Of a DNA stretch of 64,000 bases, positions 37,497 to 52,300 are shown piece after piece; position 1 is the first letter of the stretch; each line of letters opens with the position of its first letter. The DNA comes from Protula sp. h YS-2021. Taxonomy: Eukaryota > Annelida > Polychaeta > Sabellida > Serpulidae. The DNA is taken from the NCBI GenBank assembly GCA_949752745.1, contig OX457028.1, positions 7,830,922 to 7,894,921 on the forward strand. Reading direction: 5' to 3'. Under the pieces are notes generated by a model. That model worked only from the letters and a program-made list of their open reading frames with translations. It was not told the origin of the DNA and did not search any database. Position numbers and translations under genes: made by a program.

Positions 37497-40344
37497 ACTG
37501 AAGAATGAGGAAATAATGAATAAGGTCGAAATTTCTGTGATATTCCAATTTTCGGTAGCCTATTCTGGCAGCTCATAAAAAAATCTGGTTTCTCATTTAC
37601 TTCAGAATATTTATTTTAACTGGTACGGTGTTTTACACATATATCATGTTATTTTATATTGTTTTACATTATATAAGTAAACATTGCTCTCATTATAAGT
37701 GCCTGGCATGCGAATAGTCTTTTCCATCTGCATGGGCGAGACCATCTTGGCTGCTTTAACTAACTACACTGCCTTTTTCTGGCAGTCATGTACCACGTGA
37801 CTATTTCAAGCCAATGGCTTGCCTTCAGGGCTGGTATGAAATATTTCTTGAAATGTTTCATGAAATATTTCACTGTAAAAATTTCAAAAATTTCACATGT
37901 TTTGAAATTTTCAAACTAGAGCGGCCAGTGCACACAAAACATAGGGGTACAGGCTTATGTTATACACTTTCGGTCGATACCTACTTAGTTTCTTGTTTTT
38001 GTAAACAAAAACAAATGTCTCCCGACTAAACCCATGATCTCCTCCCCCCCCCCCCCCAAAAAAAAAAAAAAATCCTTTTTTTTAATTACTGAAACAAAAT
38101 ATTCATTTCTGCAAACATAACCTTACTTCATTGTAAAAAACTCAAAATAAACCAAACAGATGGTGGTCACTGAAACAGATATAAATGGACGTCTTTTTTC
38201 ATTCGAGTCTGGAAGGTGGTCGCTAAAACGGGTTTTACTGTAAGTCCTTCTTATCCAGATCTGAAGTTGGTCACTATAGTAGTTTTACTGTACGTTACAT
38301 TTTTATCCGGGTCTGAAAGTTGGTCAAGACAGGCAGGTTTTAACGTACGTCTTTTTACCCGAATCTGGAAGGGGTCACGACAAACGGGTCTTACTTTTTA
38401 TCCAGGTCTTGAAGGTGGTCGGGATTTTTTTTTGGCTAACCACACGCCCCCCTCCCCCCCCCCCCCCCCCCCACGCCAGCTATTTAATATAGGTCCAACT
38501 ATAAACACAACTCTAACCCTTTTACCCAAGGCAACGGTAACGGTCTGTACCCTAAGTGTAGTTATAGCCATGATAGACTACCTTGTCTTCGCACATTCCC
38601 ATCGGCCAAATAGCACTAGAAAGGCATTCCTCATAACTGCGCATCAGATGACGCACCTCAGTGGGAGAAGGGGGGGAGGTATTTCGGTGCCAAAATGGTG
38701 AGCTGCTTCTCATGGCCCACTTTAATAGCGAAAAATGCTTCTGCAAACAATGCCAATCGATACAAAATAGCTCTTATATATAGAACACCTTGGCAACCGA
38801 ATCAAGTATGCGGCGAAAAAAAATCAATAGCTAGGCCTGCTTACACCTATAGCATTCCATGACCTCGTAGATAACGACTCCATCATGCACCACAATTGAC
38901 ACTGACCCCTGACTGAGTGGTATGTTACGTAACAGCCGTAGATGAGAAACGCACAAAAAGCTTAATTTCAGGCACTAACAAATAGCAATGGACCGACAGT
39001 AATGCTGTTACTGTTTTGAAGCTTTCTAAAGAATGCATGAACAATCGAGAATCTTCTGAAATCCCCAGCGTAGTTAACACCTATGTTGAGATAACAAAGG
39101 GGCCAAAAAATGGGGAGGCGGGGTGGGAGGGGGGTGTTGACGTTATGCACCTTTCTTGATTTTCTACACGAGTTTAATAATGTTTATCCAAAACCGTGCG
39201 ACTTATCCGAGGAATAACTACATCAAATTTGAAGTCGATCCGACTTTCCGATGTCGAGAAATTTTGCTTAACAACAGATAATTTTTTACCCGTCAAAAGC
39301 TGAAACAGTCGTCTGACTGAACCAAAGAATATCCATATAAAATTTTAAGACGAAATGACTTCCCGTTATAGAGATATTATGCATACAAGATCTGGTTCTA
39401 AATAAACACATATTTTACGCGATGACGTCACACGCGGCATTCGTTCGTTCTACTCGCGAACAAAATTTAAAATTTCTTTCGAACCTACAAAGCAATAATC
39501 CCAACAAGTTTCAGCTTTCTCCGATGTTCAGCAGCTGAGAAATTTCGCACACAAGATTTTTACGTGATGACGTCATACACCTGCCCTAATCACGTGACAT
39601 GCGTGAAAAGTTGATAGAATCGTCCGACAGACTCAAGGAATATCCATATAAAAAATTTGAAGTCAATAGGACTTTTCGTTATCGAGATATTTTGCACACA
39701 AGATCTTGTTCAAAATATCTACATATTTTACGTGATGACGTCATACGCCGCATTCGTTCGTTCTACTCGCGAAAAAATTCTATAGAGTCTTTCGGACCTA
39801 GAAAGCAACAATCCCACCAAGTTTCAACTTTCTCCGATGTTCAGCGGCAGAAAAATTTCGCACACAAGATTATTACGTAATGACGTCATACGCCTGCCCT
39901 AATCATGTGACATGTGTGAAAAGTTGATAGAACCGTCCGAGTGACCCAAGGAATGTTCACATAAAATTTGAAGTCGATAGGACTTTCCGTTATTGAGATA
40001 TTTTGCGCACAAGATCTTGTTCAAAATATATACATGTTTTACGTGATGACGTCATACGCCGCATTCGTTCGTTCTACTCGCAAAAAAATTCTACAGAGTC
40101 TTTCGGACCGACTAAGCAACAATCCCACCAAGTTTCAACCTTCTCCGATGTTCAGCGGTAGAAAAATTTCGCACACAAGATTTTTACGTAATGACGTCAT
40201 ACGCCTTCCTTAATCGCGTGACATGCGTCAAAAGTTGATAGAACCGTCCGACCTAACCAAGGAATAAATCGATCAAGTTTGAAGTCGATCCGACGTTTCG
40301 TTCTCGAGATATCTTGCACACAACACTTTGTTCACAACAGACTG

Positions 40345-40375
<31 letters not shown>

Positions 40376-43300
40376 CAGCTACGTCGGGAAACTAACGACG
40401 AATCGCGATTTCTTCTCCAACTCGCGAAATGTACGCCAAAAATCTAACTTCGTTATTAGGGACTTTTCAGACATAAGTTGTATATGAAAATCTCGGTAGA
40501 TTTTTTTTACATTCAATTCCGAAAGCGAAAATATAGAAAAGACAACAGATTGAGAGAAATTTAACAAAGCATGAACACTGCGAAACGGAATATTTTGTTT
40601 ACATAATTTGCATATTTTACACAATTTTTTGATATCTGCAACTATAAGTTTGCTGTGAAACGAGACTGTGTAAAAAATGTAAACAAACCGATTTTGTTTA
40701 TAAACAAAGGCCACGTGCTTTCTGTAAAAGAGTATTAGGGAAACACTAAATAAAAGCCAAACAAGCGTAGAGTTTGTTTTCTTTTATTTACACCATAACC
40801 CCCCTGTAATATTTATTTTCTTTCATTTCTATACATAAACTATTTAACATAAATTGAAGACTTACAAAATATTGAAGAGCAGTACAAAAGATATTCAAAA
40901 AGATGAATGTTGAAAAACATAGATTTATACTATACAGATGAAATTTTTAAAAACAAAATACAGATTTATACAGATGAATGTTTAAAAACAAAACTCTTTT
41001 AAAATAAAAATAAAATACAGAAAAAATAATAAAACAAAATCCCATACTGATATAACCGTGATGTGTAAATAACCAACTCTACCTCATTTTCAAGCTCAGT
41101 GTTATGTGCACTAGTTAAAATTTAATAATAGACCGAAAAAAACGTGAGACAATGAAATATAAACCACATAAAAGCTTCCTAAAGAAAACAAAATACACAG
41201 CTGAAACATTCAAACTAACATGCGAAATGTACGTACACAACCATGCACAAAATTTGCAACACAACTTGGGTGTACTACCCCATCTCGTGAGGTTCATAAA
41301 TTTAAAGTCGGTGACTTCGTATGAGAAAAATGAACTGAAAATAACACAATTAAAACTTTCAAACTGACATGCGAAATGTACGTACAAAACCATGCGAAAT
41401 GTGCGAACACCAAAATTTTTTAATCACGGAAACATCGGCAAATTTCCAAGTTCTGAGACCCTGTCACGTTTGCGAGTACGCCCTTCTCGCGACGTTCTTA
41501 AATTTAAAGTCGGTTACTTCGTATAAGAACAGTGAACTGCAAATAACAGGTAAAACTTTCGAACTGACAAGCGAAATGCACGTTTATACACAATCATGCG
41601 AAATGAACGTATAACAACCATGTATGTGACACGGTCTCAAACTTTTGAAAATTTTGCCGATATTTCTGTAAATAAGCACATTTTGGTGTTGGCACATTTT
41701 GCATGGTTGTGTACGTACTAAAGTCGGTGACTTCGTATAAGAAAAGCGAACTGCAAATAACACAATTAAAACTTTCAAACTGACATGCGAAATGTACGTA
41801 CACAACCATGCGAAATGTGCCAACACCAAAATTTTCTTAATCACGGCAACATCGACAAAATTTCCAAGTTTTGAGGCTCTGTCACATACCTTTTGCTCGT
41901 ACTACCCAATCTCGCAACGTTCATAAACTTTGAAATTGGTCACTCCGAACAGTGAACTTTCGAACTGACAAGCGAAATGTACGCTCATACACAACCATGC
42001 AAAATGTAGTGCAACCACGCGAAATCTACGACGCAAGTATTTGTTTTTTAAATACATCGGCAAACTTGACAGCTTTTGTGACCCTGTTACATGAAACTTG
42101 CCCGTACTACCCATCATCGCCACTTTCATAAATTTACAGTCAGTCACCTTATACGAGAAAAATCAAATGCAAATAACACACTGAAACTTGATACGCGAAC
42201 GCACACAACCATGCGAAATGTACGAACCCAAACACTTCTTAATACCGCGGCAAATTTGGCAGGTTTTGAGACCCCGTTACATGAAAATTGCCCGTACTAC
42301 CCAGCCCCGTGACGTTCATAAATTAAAAGTCGGTCACTTCGTATAAGAACAGGGAACTGATGGAAAAACTGTTACAAAGAAAACTCATCGCACTTGTGTA
42401 AACCAAAACAGAATCCCACAAACATGACATCACAGCGAAATGTCCCCAAAACAGTTTCTTTTTTTAAACGGATCTGAAGCTTCATCCGCCTTTTTATTTT
42501 TCTTGTAAAAATTTGAAAGGTATGCCCGCAACTGAACTTTTCTCCCTGTGTCCTAAAATATCACATGCGAAATGTACGTCCACAACCATGTATGTGACAG
42601 GGTCTCAAACTTCGAAAATTTTGCCGATGTTTCTGTGAATTAGAACATTTTGGTGTTCGCACATTTCGCATGGTTTTGAACGTACTTAATTCGGTCACTT
42701 GGTGTGAGAAAAATAGACTGCAAATAACGCAGTTAAAGCTTTCGAATTGACAAGCGAAATGTACGTACACAGCCATGCGCAATGTGCGAACACCAAAATT
42801 TTTTAATCACGGAAACATCGGCAAATTTCCAAGTTCTGAGACCCTGTCACGTTTGCGAGTACGCCCTTTTCGCGACGTTCATAAATTTAAAGTCGGTTAC
42901 TTCGTATAAGAACAGTGAACTGCAAATAACAGGTAAAACTTTCGAACTGACAAACGAAATGCACGTTTATACACAATCATGCGAAATGAACGTATAACAA
43001 CCATGTATGTGACACGGTCTCAAACTTTTGAAAATTTTGCCGATATTTCTGTAAATAAGCACATTTTGGTGTTGGCACATTTTGCATGGTTGTGTACGTA
43101 CTAAAGTCGGTGACTTCGTATAAGAAAAGCGAACTGCAAATAACACAATTAAAACTTTCAAACTGACATGCGAAATGTACGTACACAACCATGCGAAATG
43201 TGCCAACACCAAAATTTTCTTAATCACGGCAACATCGACAAAATTTCCAAGTTTTGAGGCTCTGTCACATACCTTTTGCTCGTACTACCCAATCTCGCAA

Positions 43301-46300
43301 CGTTCATAAACTTTGAAATTGGTCACTCCGAACAGTGAACTTTCGAACTGACAAGCGAAATGTACGCTCATACACAACCATGCAAAATGTAGTGCAACCA
43401 CGCGAAATCTACGACGCAAGTATTTGTTTTTTAAATACATCGGCAAACTTGACAGCTTTTGTGACCCTGTTACATGAAACTTGCCCGTACTACCCATCAT
43501 CGCCACTTTCATAAATTTACAGTCAGTCACCTTATACGAGAAAAATCAAATGCAAATAACACACTGAAACTTGATACGCGAACGCACACAACCATGCGAA
43601 ATGTACGAACCCAAACACTTCTTAATACCGCGGCAAATTTGGCAGGTTTTGAGACCCCGTTACATGAAAATTGCCCGTACTACCCAGCCCCGTGACGTTC
43701 ATAAATTAAAAGTCGGTCACTTCGTATAAGAACAGGGAACTGATGGAAAAACTGTTACAAAGAAAATTCATCGCACTTGTGTAAACCAAAACAGAATCCC
43801 ACAAACATGACATCACAGCGAAATGTCCCCAAAACAGTTTCTTTTTTTAAACGGATCTGAAGCTTCATCCGCCTTTTTATTTTTCTTGTAAAAATTTGAA
43901 AGGTATGCCCGCAACTGAACTTTTCTCCCTGTGTCCTAAAATATCACATGCGAAATGTACGTCCACAACCATGTATGTGACAGGGTCTCAAACTTCGAAA
44001 ATTTTGCCGATGTTTCTGTGAATTAGAACATTTTGGTGTTCGCACATTTCGCATGGTTTTGAACGTACTTAATTCGGTCACTTGGTGTGAGAAAAATAGA
44101 CTGCAAATAACGCAGTTAAAGCTTTCGAATTGACAAGCGAAATGTACGTACACAGCCATGCGCAATGTGCGAACACCAAAATTTTTTAATCACGGAAACA
44201 TCGGCAAATTTCCAAGTTCTGAGACCCTGTCACGTTTGCGAGTACGCCCTTTTCGCGACGTTCATAAATTTAAAGTCGGTTACTTCGTATAAGAACAGTG
44301 AACTGCAAATAACAGGTAAAACTTTCGAACTGACAAACGAAATGCACGTTTATACACAATCATGCGAAATGAACGTATAACAACCATGTATGTGACACGG
44401 TCTCAAACTTTTGAAAATTTTGCCGATATTTCTGTAAATAAGCACATTTTGGTGTTGGCACATTTTGCATGGTTGTGTACGTACTAAAGTCGGTGACTTC
44501 GTATAAGAAAAGCGAACTGCAAATAACACAATTAAAACTTTCAAACTGACATGCGAAATGTACGTACACAACCATGCGAAATGTGCCAACACCAAAATTT
44601 TCTTAATCACGGCAACATCGGCAAAATTTCCAAGTTTTGAGGCTCTGTCACATACCTTTTGCTCGTACTACCCAATCTTGCAACGTTCATAAACTTTGAA
44701 ATTGGTCACTCCGAACAGTGCACTTTCGAACTGACAAGCGAAAAGTACGCTCATACACAACCATGCGAAATGTAGTGCAACCACGCGAAATCTACGACGC
44801 AAGTATTTGTTTTTTAAATACATCGGCAAACTTGACAGCTTTTGTGACCCTGTCACATGAAACTTGCCCGTACTACCCATCATCGCCACTTTCATAAATT
44901 TACAGTCAGTCACTTTATACGAGAAAAATCAAATGCAAATAACACACTGAAACTTGATACGCGAACGCACATAACCATGCGAAATGTACGAACCCAAACA
45001 CTTCTTAATACCGCGGCAAATTTGGCAGGTTTTGAGACCCCGTTACATGAAAATTGCCCGTACTACCCAGCCCCGTGACGTTCATAAATTAAAAGTCGGT
45101 CACTTCGTATAAGAACAGTGAACTGCATGGAAAAACTGATACAAAGAAAACTCATCGCACTTGTGTAAACCAAAACAGAATCCCACAAACATGACATCAC
45201 AGCGATTGATTTGATTGATTGATTGGTTTAACGACACTAGCAACCCGTTAGGATCATATTGTGTCAGTTCTGTTGCTATACGAAGAGTCATTTGAAACTA
45301 AAATCGATTAAAATAGACAAAACAAGTAGTGTATAAATCTAAAATCAACTAAATTCAGTTTAAAACTTACTGTACATGTGTATTTCTTTCAGAAAAGAAA
45401 TAATTTTGCTTGGTGCTACCTTTGTAAAAAGGTCTTTCATGGAATTCACACTGTAGTAGCGTGAACGAATGTTCTGAAAATCTACGCAATTGAGTAGAAT
45501 ATGTTTTGCAGTCAAACGTTCTTGACAACCAATACACTGTGGAGGCACATCGCCTCTCAGAAGATATCCGTGGGTGATGTATGTATGCCCGATTCGAACT
45601 CTATGCATAACCGTTGTGTCGCGAATACTGCCAAGAGCTAGGTGTTTTTCTCCAATTGTTGGTTGGATTTGAAAGAGTTTGTTATTTCTTTGCTCGTTCC
45701 ATTTTTGTTGCCAAAGGTTTTTTACATAACTTGAAATATGGGGTTTAAAATCGGAGTATGGTATGAGAAGGTCGGATATGTTGTAGTTTAGCGCCTCTTT
45801 TGCTGCCTGGTCCGCAGCTTCATTACCCGGTATGCCCACGTGGCTTGGCACCCAGCAAAATACCAGGGATTTGCCTTGTTTGATTGCCCTTTCATAACGT
45901 TCTACTAAGTCTAGAATCATTGTGTTCGACACTTGCAGATTTTCTAGTGACTGTAAGACCGATAAGGAATCGACACAGATAACAAATTTTTTGTACCTAC
46001 TAATCTTGACAATTTCCATGGCTAACTGGAGTGCCCGAACCTCCCATCACAGCGAAAACGTCCCCAAAACAGTTTCTTTTTTTTTAAACGGATCTGAAGC
46101 TTCATCCGCCTTTTTATTTTTCTTGTAAAAATTTGAAAGGTATGCCCGCAACTGAACTTTGTCCCTGTGTCCTAAAATATCACATGCGAAATGTACGTCC
46201 ACAACCATGTATGTGACAGGGTCTCAAACTTCGAAAATTTTGCCGATGTTTCTGTGAATTAGAACATTTTGGTGTTCGCACATTTCGCATGGTTTTGAAC

Positions 46301-49300
46301 GTACTTAATTCGGTCACTTGGTGTGAGAAAAATAGACTGCAAATAACGCAGTTAAAGCTTTCGAATTGACAAGCGAAATGTACGTACACAGCCATGCGCA
46401 ATGTGCGAACACCAAAATTTTTTAATCACGGAAACATCGGCAAATTTCCAAGTTCTGAGACCCTGTCACGTTTGCGAGTACGCCCTTTTCGCGACGTTCA
46501 TAAATTTAAAGTCGGTTACTTCGTATAAGAACAGTGAACTGCAAATAACAGGTAAAACTTTCGAACTGACAAACGAAATGCACGTTTATACACAATCATG
46601 CGAAATGAACGTATAACAACCATGTATGTGACACGGTCTCAAACTTTTGAAAATTTTGCCGATATTTCTGTAAATAAGCACATTTTGGTGTTGGCACATT
46701 TTGCATGGTTGTGTACGTACTAAAGTCGGTGACTTCGTATAAGAAAAGCGAACTGCAAATAACACAATTAAAACTTTCAAACTGACATGCGAAATGTACG
46801 TACACAACCATGCGAAATGTGCCAACACCAAAATTTTCTTAATCACAGCAACATCGACAAAATTTCCAAGTTTTGAGGCTCTGTCACATACCTTTTGCTC
46901 GTAATACCCAATCTCGCAACGTTCATAAACTTTGAAATTGGTCACTCCGAACAGTGAACTTTCGAACTGACAAGCGAAATGTACGCTCATACACAACCAT
47001 GCAAAATGTAGTGCAACCACGCGAAATCTACGACGCAAGTATTTGTTTTTTAAATACATCGGCAAACTTGACAGCTTTTGTGACCCTGTCACATGAAACT
47101 TGCCCGTACTACCCATCATCGCCACTTTCATAAATTTACAGTCAGTCACCTTATACGAGAAAAATCAAATGCAAATAACACACTGAAACTTGATACGCGA
47201 ACGCACACAACCATGCGAAATGTACGAACCCAAACACTTCTTAATACCGCGGCAAATTTGGCAGGTTTTGAGACCCCGTTACATGAAAATTGCCCGTACT
47301 ACCCAGCCCCGTGACGTTCATAAATTAAAAGTCGGTCACTTCGTATAAGAACAGGGAACTGATGGAAAAACTGTTACAAAGAAAATTCATCGCACTTGTG
47401 TAAACCAAAACAGAATCCCACAAACATGACATCACAGCGAAATGTCCCCAAAACAGTTTCTTTTTTTAAACGGATCTGAAGCTTCATCCGCCTTTTTATT
47501 TTTCTTGTAAAAATTTGAAAGGTATGCCCGCAACTGAACTTTTCTCCCTGTGTCCTAAAATATCACATGCGAAATGTACGTCCACAACCATGTATGTGAC
47601 AGGGTCTCAAACTTCGAAAATTTTGCCGATGTTTCTGTGAATTAGAACATTTTGGTGTTCGCACATTTCGCATGGTTTTGAACGTACTTAATTCGGTCAC
47701 TTGGTGTGAGAAAAATAGACTGCAAATAACGCAGTTAAAGCTTTCGAATTGACAAGCGAAATGTACGTACACAGCCATGCGCAATGTGCGAACACCAAAA
47801 TTTTTTAATCACGGAAACATCGGCAAATTTCCAAGTTCTGAGACCCTGTCACGTTTGCGAGTACGCCCTTTTCGCGACGTTCATAAATTTAAAGTCGGTT
47901 ACTTCGTATAAGAACAGTGAACTGCAAATAACAGGTAAAACTTTCGAACTGACAAACGAAATGCACGTTTATACACAATCATGCGAAATGAACGTATAAC
48001 AACCATGTATGTGACACGGTCTCAAACTTTTGAAAATTTTGCCGATATTTCTGTAAATAAGCACATTTTGGTGTTGGCACATTTTGCATGGTTGTGTACG
48101 TACTAAAGTCGGTGACTTCGTATAAGAAAAGCGAACTGCAAATAACACAATTAAAACTTTCAAACTGACATGCGAAATGTACGTACACAACCATGCGAAA
48201 TGTGCCAACACCAAAATTTTCTTAATCACGGCAACATCGGCAAAATTTCCAAGTTTTGAGGCTCTGTCACATACCTTTTGCTCGTACTACCCAATCTTGC
48301 AACGTTCATAAACTTTGAAATTGGTCACTCCGAACAGTGCACTTTCGAACTGACAAGCGAAAAGTACGCTCATACACAACCATGCGAAATGTAGTGCAAC
48401 CACGCGAAATCTACGACGCAAGTATTTGTTTTTTAAATACATCGGCAAACTTGACAGCTTTTGTGACCCTGTCACATGAAACTTGCCCGTACTACCCATC
48501 ATCGCCACTTTCATAAATTTACAGTCAGTCACTTTATACGAGAAAAATCAAATGCAAATAACACACTGAAACTTGATACGCGAACGCACATAACCATGCG
48601 AAATGTACGAACCCAAACACTTCTTAATACCGCGGCAAATTTGGCAGGTTTTGAGACCCCGTTACATGAAAATTGCCCGTACTACCCAGCCCCGTGACGT
48701 TCATAAATTAAAAGTCGGTCACTTCGTATAAGAACAGTGAACTGCATGGAAAAACTGATACAAAGAAAACTCATCGCACTTGTGTAAACCAAAACAGAAT
48801 CCCACAAACATGACATCACAGCGATTGATTTGATTGATTGATTGGTTTAACGACACTAGCAACCCGTTAGGATCATATTGTGTCAGTTCTGTTGCTATAC
48901 GAAGAGTCATTTGAAACTAAAATCGATTAAAATAGACAAAACAAGTAGTGTATAAATCTAAAATCAACTAAATTCAGTTTAAAACTTACTGTACATGTGT
49001 ATTTCTTTCAGAAAAGAAATAATTTTGCTTGGTGCTACCTTTGTAAAAAGGTCTTTCATGGAATTCACACTGTAGTAGCGTGAACGAATGTTCTGAAAAT
49101 CTACGCAATTGAGTAGAATATGTTTTGCAGTCAAACGTTCTTGACAACCAATACACTGTGGAGGCACATCGCCTCTCAGAAGATATCCGTGGGTGATGTA
49201 TGTATGCCCGATTCGAACTCTATGCATAACCGTTGTGTCGCGAATACTGCCAAGAGCTAGGTGTTTTTCTCCAATTGTTGGTTGGATTTGAAAGAGTTTG

Positions 49301-52300
49301 TTATTTCTTTGCTCGTTCCATTTTTGTTGCCAAAGGTTTTTTACATAACTTGAAATATGGGGTTTAAAATCGGAGTATGGTATGAGAAGGTCGGATATGT
49401 TGTAGTTTAGCGCCTCTTTTGCTGCCTGGTCCGCAGCTTCATTACCCGGTATGCCCACGTGGCTTGGCACCCAGCAAAATACCAGGGATTTGCCTTGTTT
49501 GATTGCCCTTTCATAACGTTCTACTAAGTCTAGAATCATTGTGTTCGACACTTGCAGATTTTCTAGTGACTGTAAGACCGATAAGGAATCGACACAGATA
49601 ACAAATTTTTTGTACCTACTAATCTTGACAATTTCCATGGCTAACTGGAGTGCCCGAACCTCCCATCACAGCGAAAACGTCCCCAAAACAGTTTCTTTTT
49701 TTTTAAACGGATCTGAAGCTTCATCCGCCTTTTTATTTTTCTTGTAAAAATTTGAAAGGTATGCCCGCAACTGAACTTTGTCCCTGTGTCCTAAAATATC
49801 ACATGCGAAATGTACGTCCACAACCATGTATGTGACAGGGTCTCAAACTTCGAAAATTTTGCCGATGTTTCTGTGAATTAGAACATTTTGGTGTTCGCAC
49901 ATTTCGCATGGTTTTGAACGTACTTAATTCGGTCACTTGGTGTGAGAAAAATAGACTGCAAATAACGCAGTTAAAGCTTTCGAATTGACAAGCGAAATGT
50001 ACGTACACAGCCATGCGCAATGTGCGAACACCAAAATTTTTTAATCACGGAAACATCGGCAAATTTCCAAGTTCTGAGACCCTGTCACGTTTGCGAGTAC
50101 GCCCTTTTCGCGACGTTCATAAATTTAAAGTCGGTTACTTCGTATAAGAACAGTGAACTGCAAATAACAGGTAAAACTTTCGAACTGACAAACGAAATGC
50201 ACGTTTATACACAATCATGCGAAATGAACGTATAACAACCATGTATGTGACACGGTCTCAAACTTTTGAAAATTTTGCCGATATTTCTGTAAATAAGCAC
50301 ATTTTGGTGTTGGCACATTTTGCATGGTTGTGTACGTACTAAAGTCGGTGACTTCGTATAAGAAAAGCGAACTGCAAATAACACAATTAAAACTTTCAAA
50401 CTGACATGCGAAATGTACGTACACAACCATGCGAAATGTGCCAACACCAAAATTTTCTTAATCACGGCAACATCGGCAAAATTTCCAAGTTTTGAGGCTC
50501 TGTCACATACCTTTTGCTCGTACTACCCAATCTTGCAACGTTCATAAACTTTGAAATTGGTCACTCCGAACAGTGCACTTTCGAACTGACAAGCGAAAAG
50601 TACGCTCATACACAACCATGCGAAATGTAGTGCAACCACGCGAAATCTACGACGCAAGTATTTGTTTTTTAAATACATCGGCAAACTTGACAGCTTTTGT
50701 GACCCTGTCACATGAAACTTGCCCGTACTACCCATCATCGCCACTTTCATAAATTTACAGTCAGTCACTTTATACGAGAAAAATCAAATGCAAATAACAC
50801 ACTGAAACTTGATACGCGAACGCACATAACCATGCGAAATGTACGAACCCAAACACTTCTTAATACCGCGGCAAATTTGGCAGGTTTTGAGACCCCGTTA
50901 CATGAAAATTGCCCGTACTACCCAGCCCCGTGACGTTCATAAATTAAAAGTCGGTCACTTCGTATAAGAACAGTGAACTGCATGGAAAAACTGATACAAA
51001 GAAAACTCATCGCACTTGTGTAAACCAAAACAGAATCCCACAAACATGACATCACAGCGAAAACGTCCCCAAAACAGTTTCTTTTTTTAAACGGATCTGA
51101 AGCTTCATCCGCCTTTTTATTTTTCTTGTAAAAATTTGAAAGGTATGCCCGCAACTGAACTTTGTCCCTGTGTCCTAAAATATCACATGCGAAATGTACG
51201 TCCACAACCATGTATGTGACAGGGTCTCAAACTTCGAAAATTTTGCCGATGTTTCTGTGAATTAGAACATTTTGGTGTTCGCACATTTCGCATGGTTTTG
51301 AACGTACTTAATTCGGTCACTTGGTGTGAGAAAAATAGACTGCAAATAACGCAGTTAAAGCTTTCGAATTGACAAGCGAAATGTACGTACACAGCCATGC
51401 GCAATGTGCGAACACCAAAATTTTTTAATCACGGAAACATCGGCAAATTTCTAAGTTCTGAGACCCTGTCACGTTTGCGAGTACGCCCTTTTCGCGACGT
51501 TCATAAATTTAAAGTCGGTTACTTCGTATAAGAACAGTGAACTGCAAATAACAGGTAAAACTTTCGAACTGACAAACGAAATGCACGTTTATACACAATC
51601 ATGCGAAATGAACGTATAACAACCATGTATGTGACACGGTCTCAAACTTTTGAAAATTTTGCCGATATTTCTGTAAATAAGCACATTTTGGTGTTGGCAC
51701 ATTTTGTATGGTTGTGTACGTACTAAAGTCGGTGACTTCGTATAAGAAAAGCGAACTGCAAATAACACAATTAAAACTTTCAAACTGACATGCGAAATGT
51801 ACGTACACAACCATGCGAAATGTGCCAACACCAAAATTTTCTTAATCACGGCAACATCGGCAAAATTTCCAAGTTTTGAGGCTCTGTCACATACCTTTTG
51901 CTCGTACTACCCAATCTCGCAACGTTCATAAACTTTGAAATTGGTCACTCCGAACAGTGAACTTTCGAACTGACAAGCGAAATGTACGCTCATACACAAC
52001 CATGCGAAATGTAGTGCAACCACGCGAAATCTACGACGCAAGTATTTGTTTTTTAAATACATCGGCAAACTTGACAGCTTTTGTGACCCTGTCACATGAA
52101 ACTTGCCCGTACTACCCATCATCGCCACTTTCATAAATTTACAGTCAGTCACCTTATACGAGAAAAATCAAATGCAAATAACACACTGAAACTTGATACG
52201 CGAACGCACACAACCATGCGAAATGTACGAACTCAAACACTTCTTCTTCCCTTTTCACTGGTCTCTCACAAAGCTCTTTTGACGTGGTATCAACGCCTGT

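Larger units (their letters stand above)
41395..52243. repeat. 1,383-bp higher-order satellite, 6.6 units
   Basis: Units begin (at GTGCGAACACCAAAATTTTT) near 41402, 42785, 44168, 46404, 47787, 50023 and 51407. Spacing is 1,383-1,384 bp except for two units of 2,236 bp, each of which carries a LINE insertion. Each unit contains about six diverged subrepeats near 200 bp (GCGAAATGTACGTACACAAC, AAAGTCGGTCACTTCGTATA) plus a 140-bp segment that looks like coding sequence. Units differ at only a few bases, so amplification or homogenisation is recent. The last unit breaks off inside an exon of the nested gene. The many 71-86 codon frames on both strands recur once per unit and are not genes. Confidence 0.95.

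Noticed and set aside
38216..38701. A 161-codon plus frame
   Set aside because: It lies in element B, passes through a poly-C tract translated as prolines, and is broken in the homologous part of element A.
45922..46128. Plus frame of 68 codons, repeated at 49541
   Set aside because: It is antisense to LINE RNase H and runs into satellite. It is duplicated only because the unit is duplicated.
46586..47149. A 187-codon minus-strand frame
   Set aside because: It is the usual 86- and 81-codon satellite frames joined because single-base changes in unit 4 removed the stop between them.
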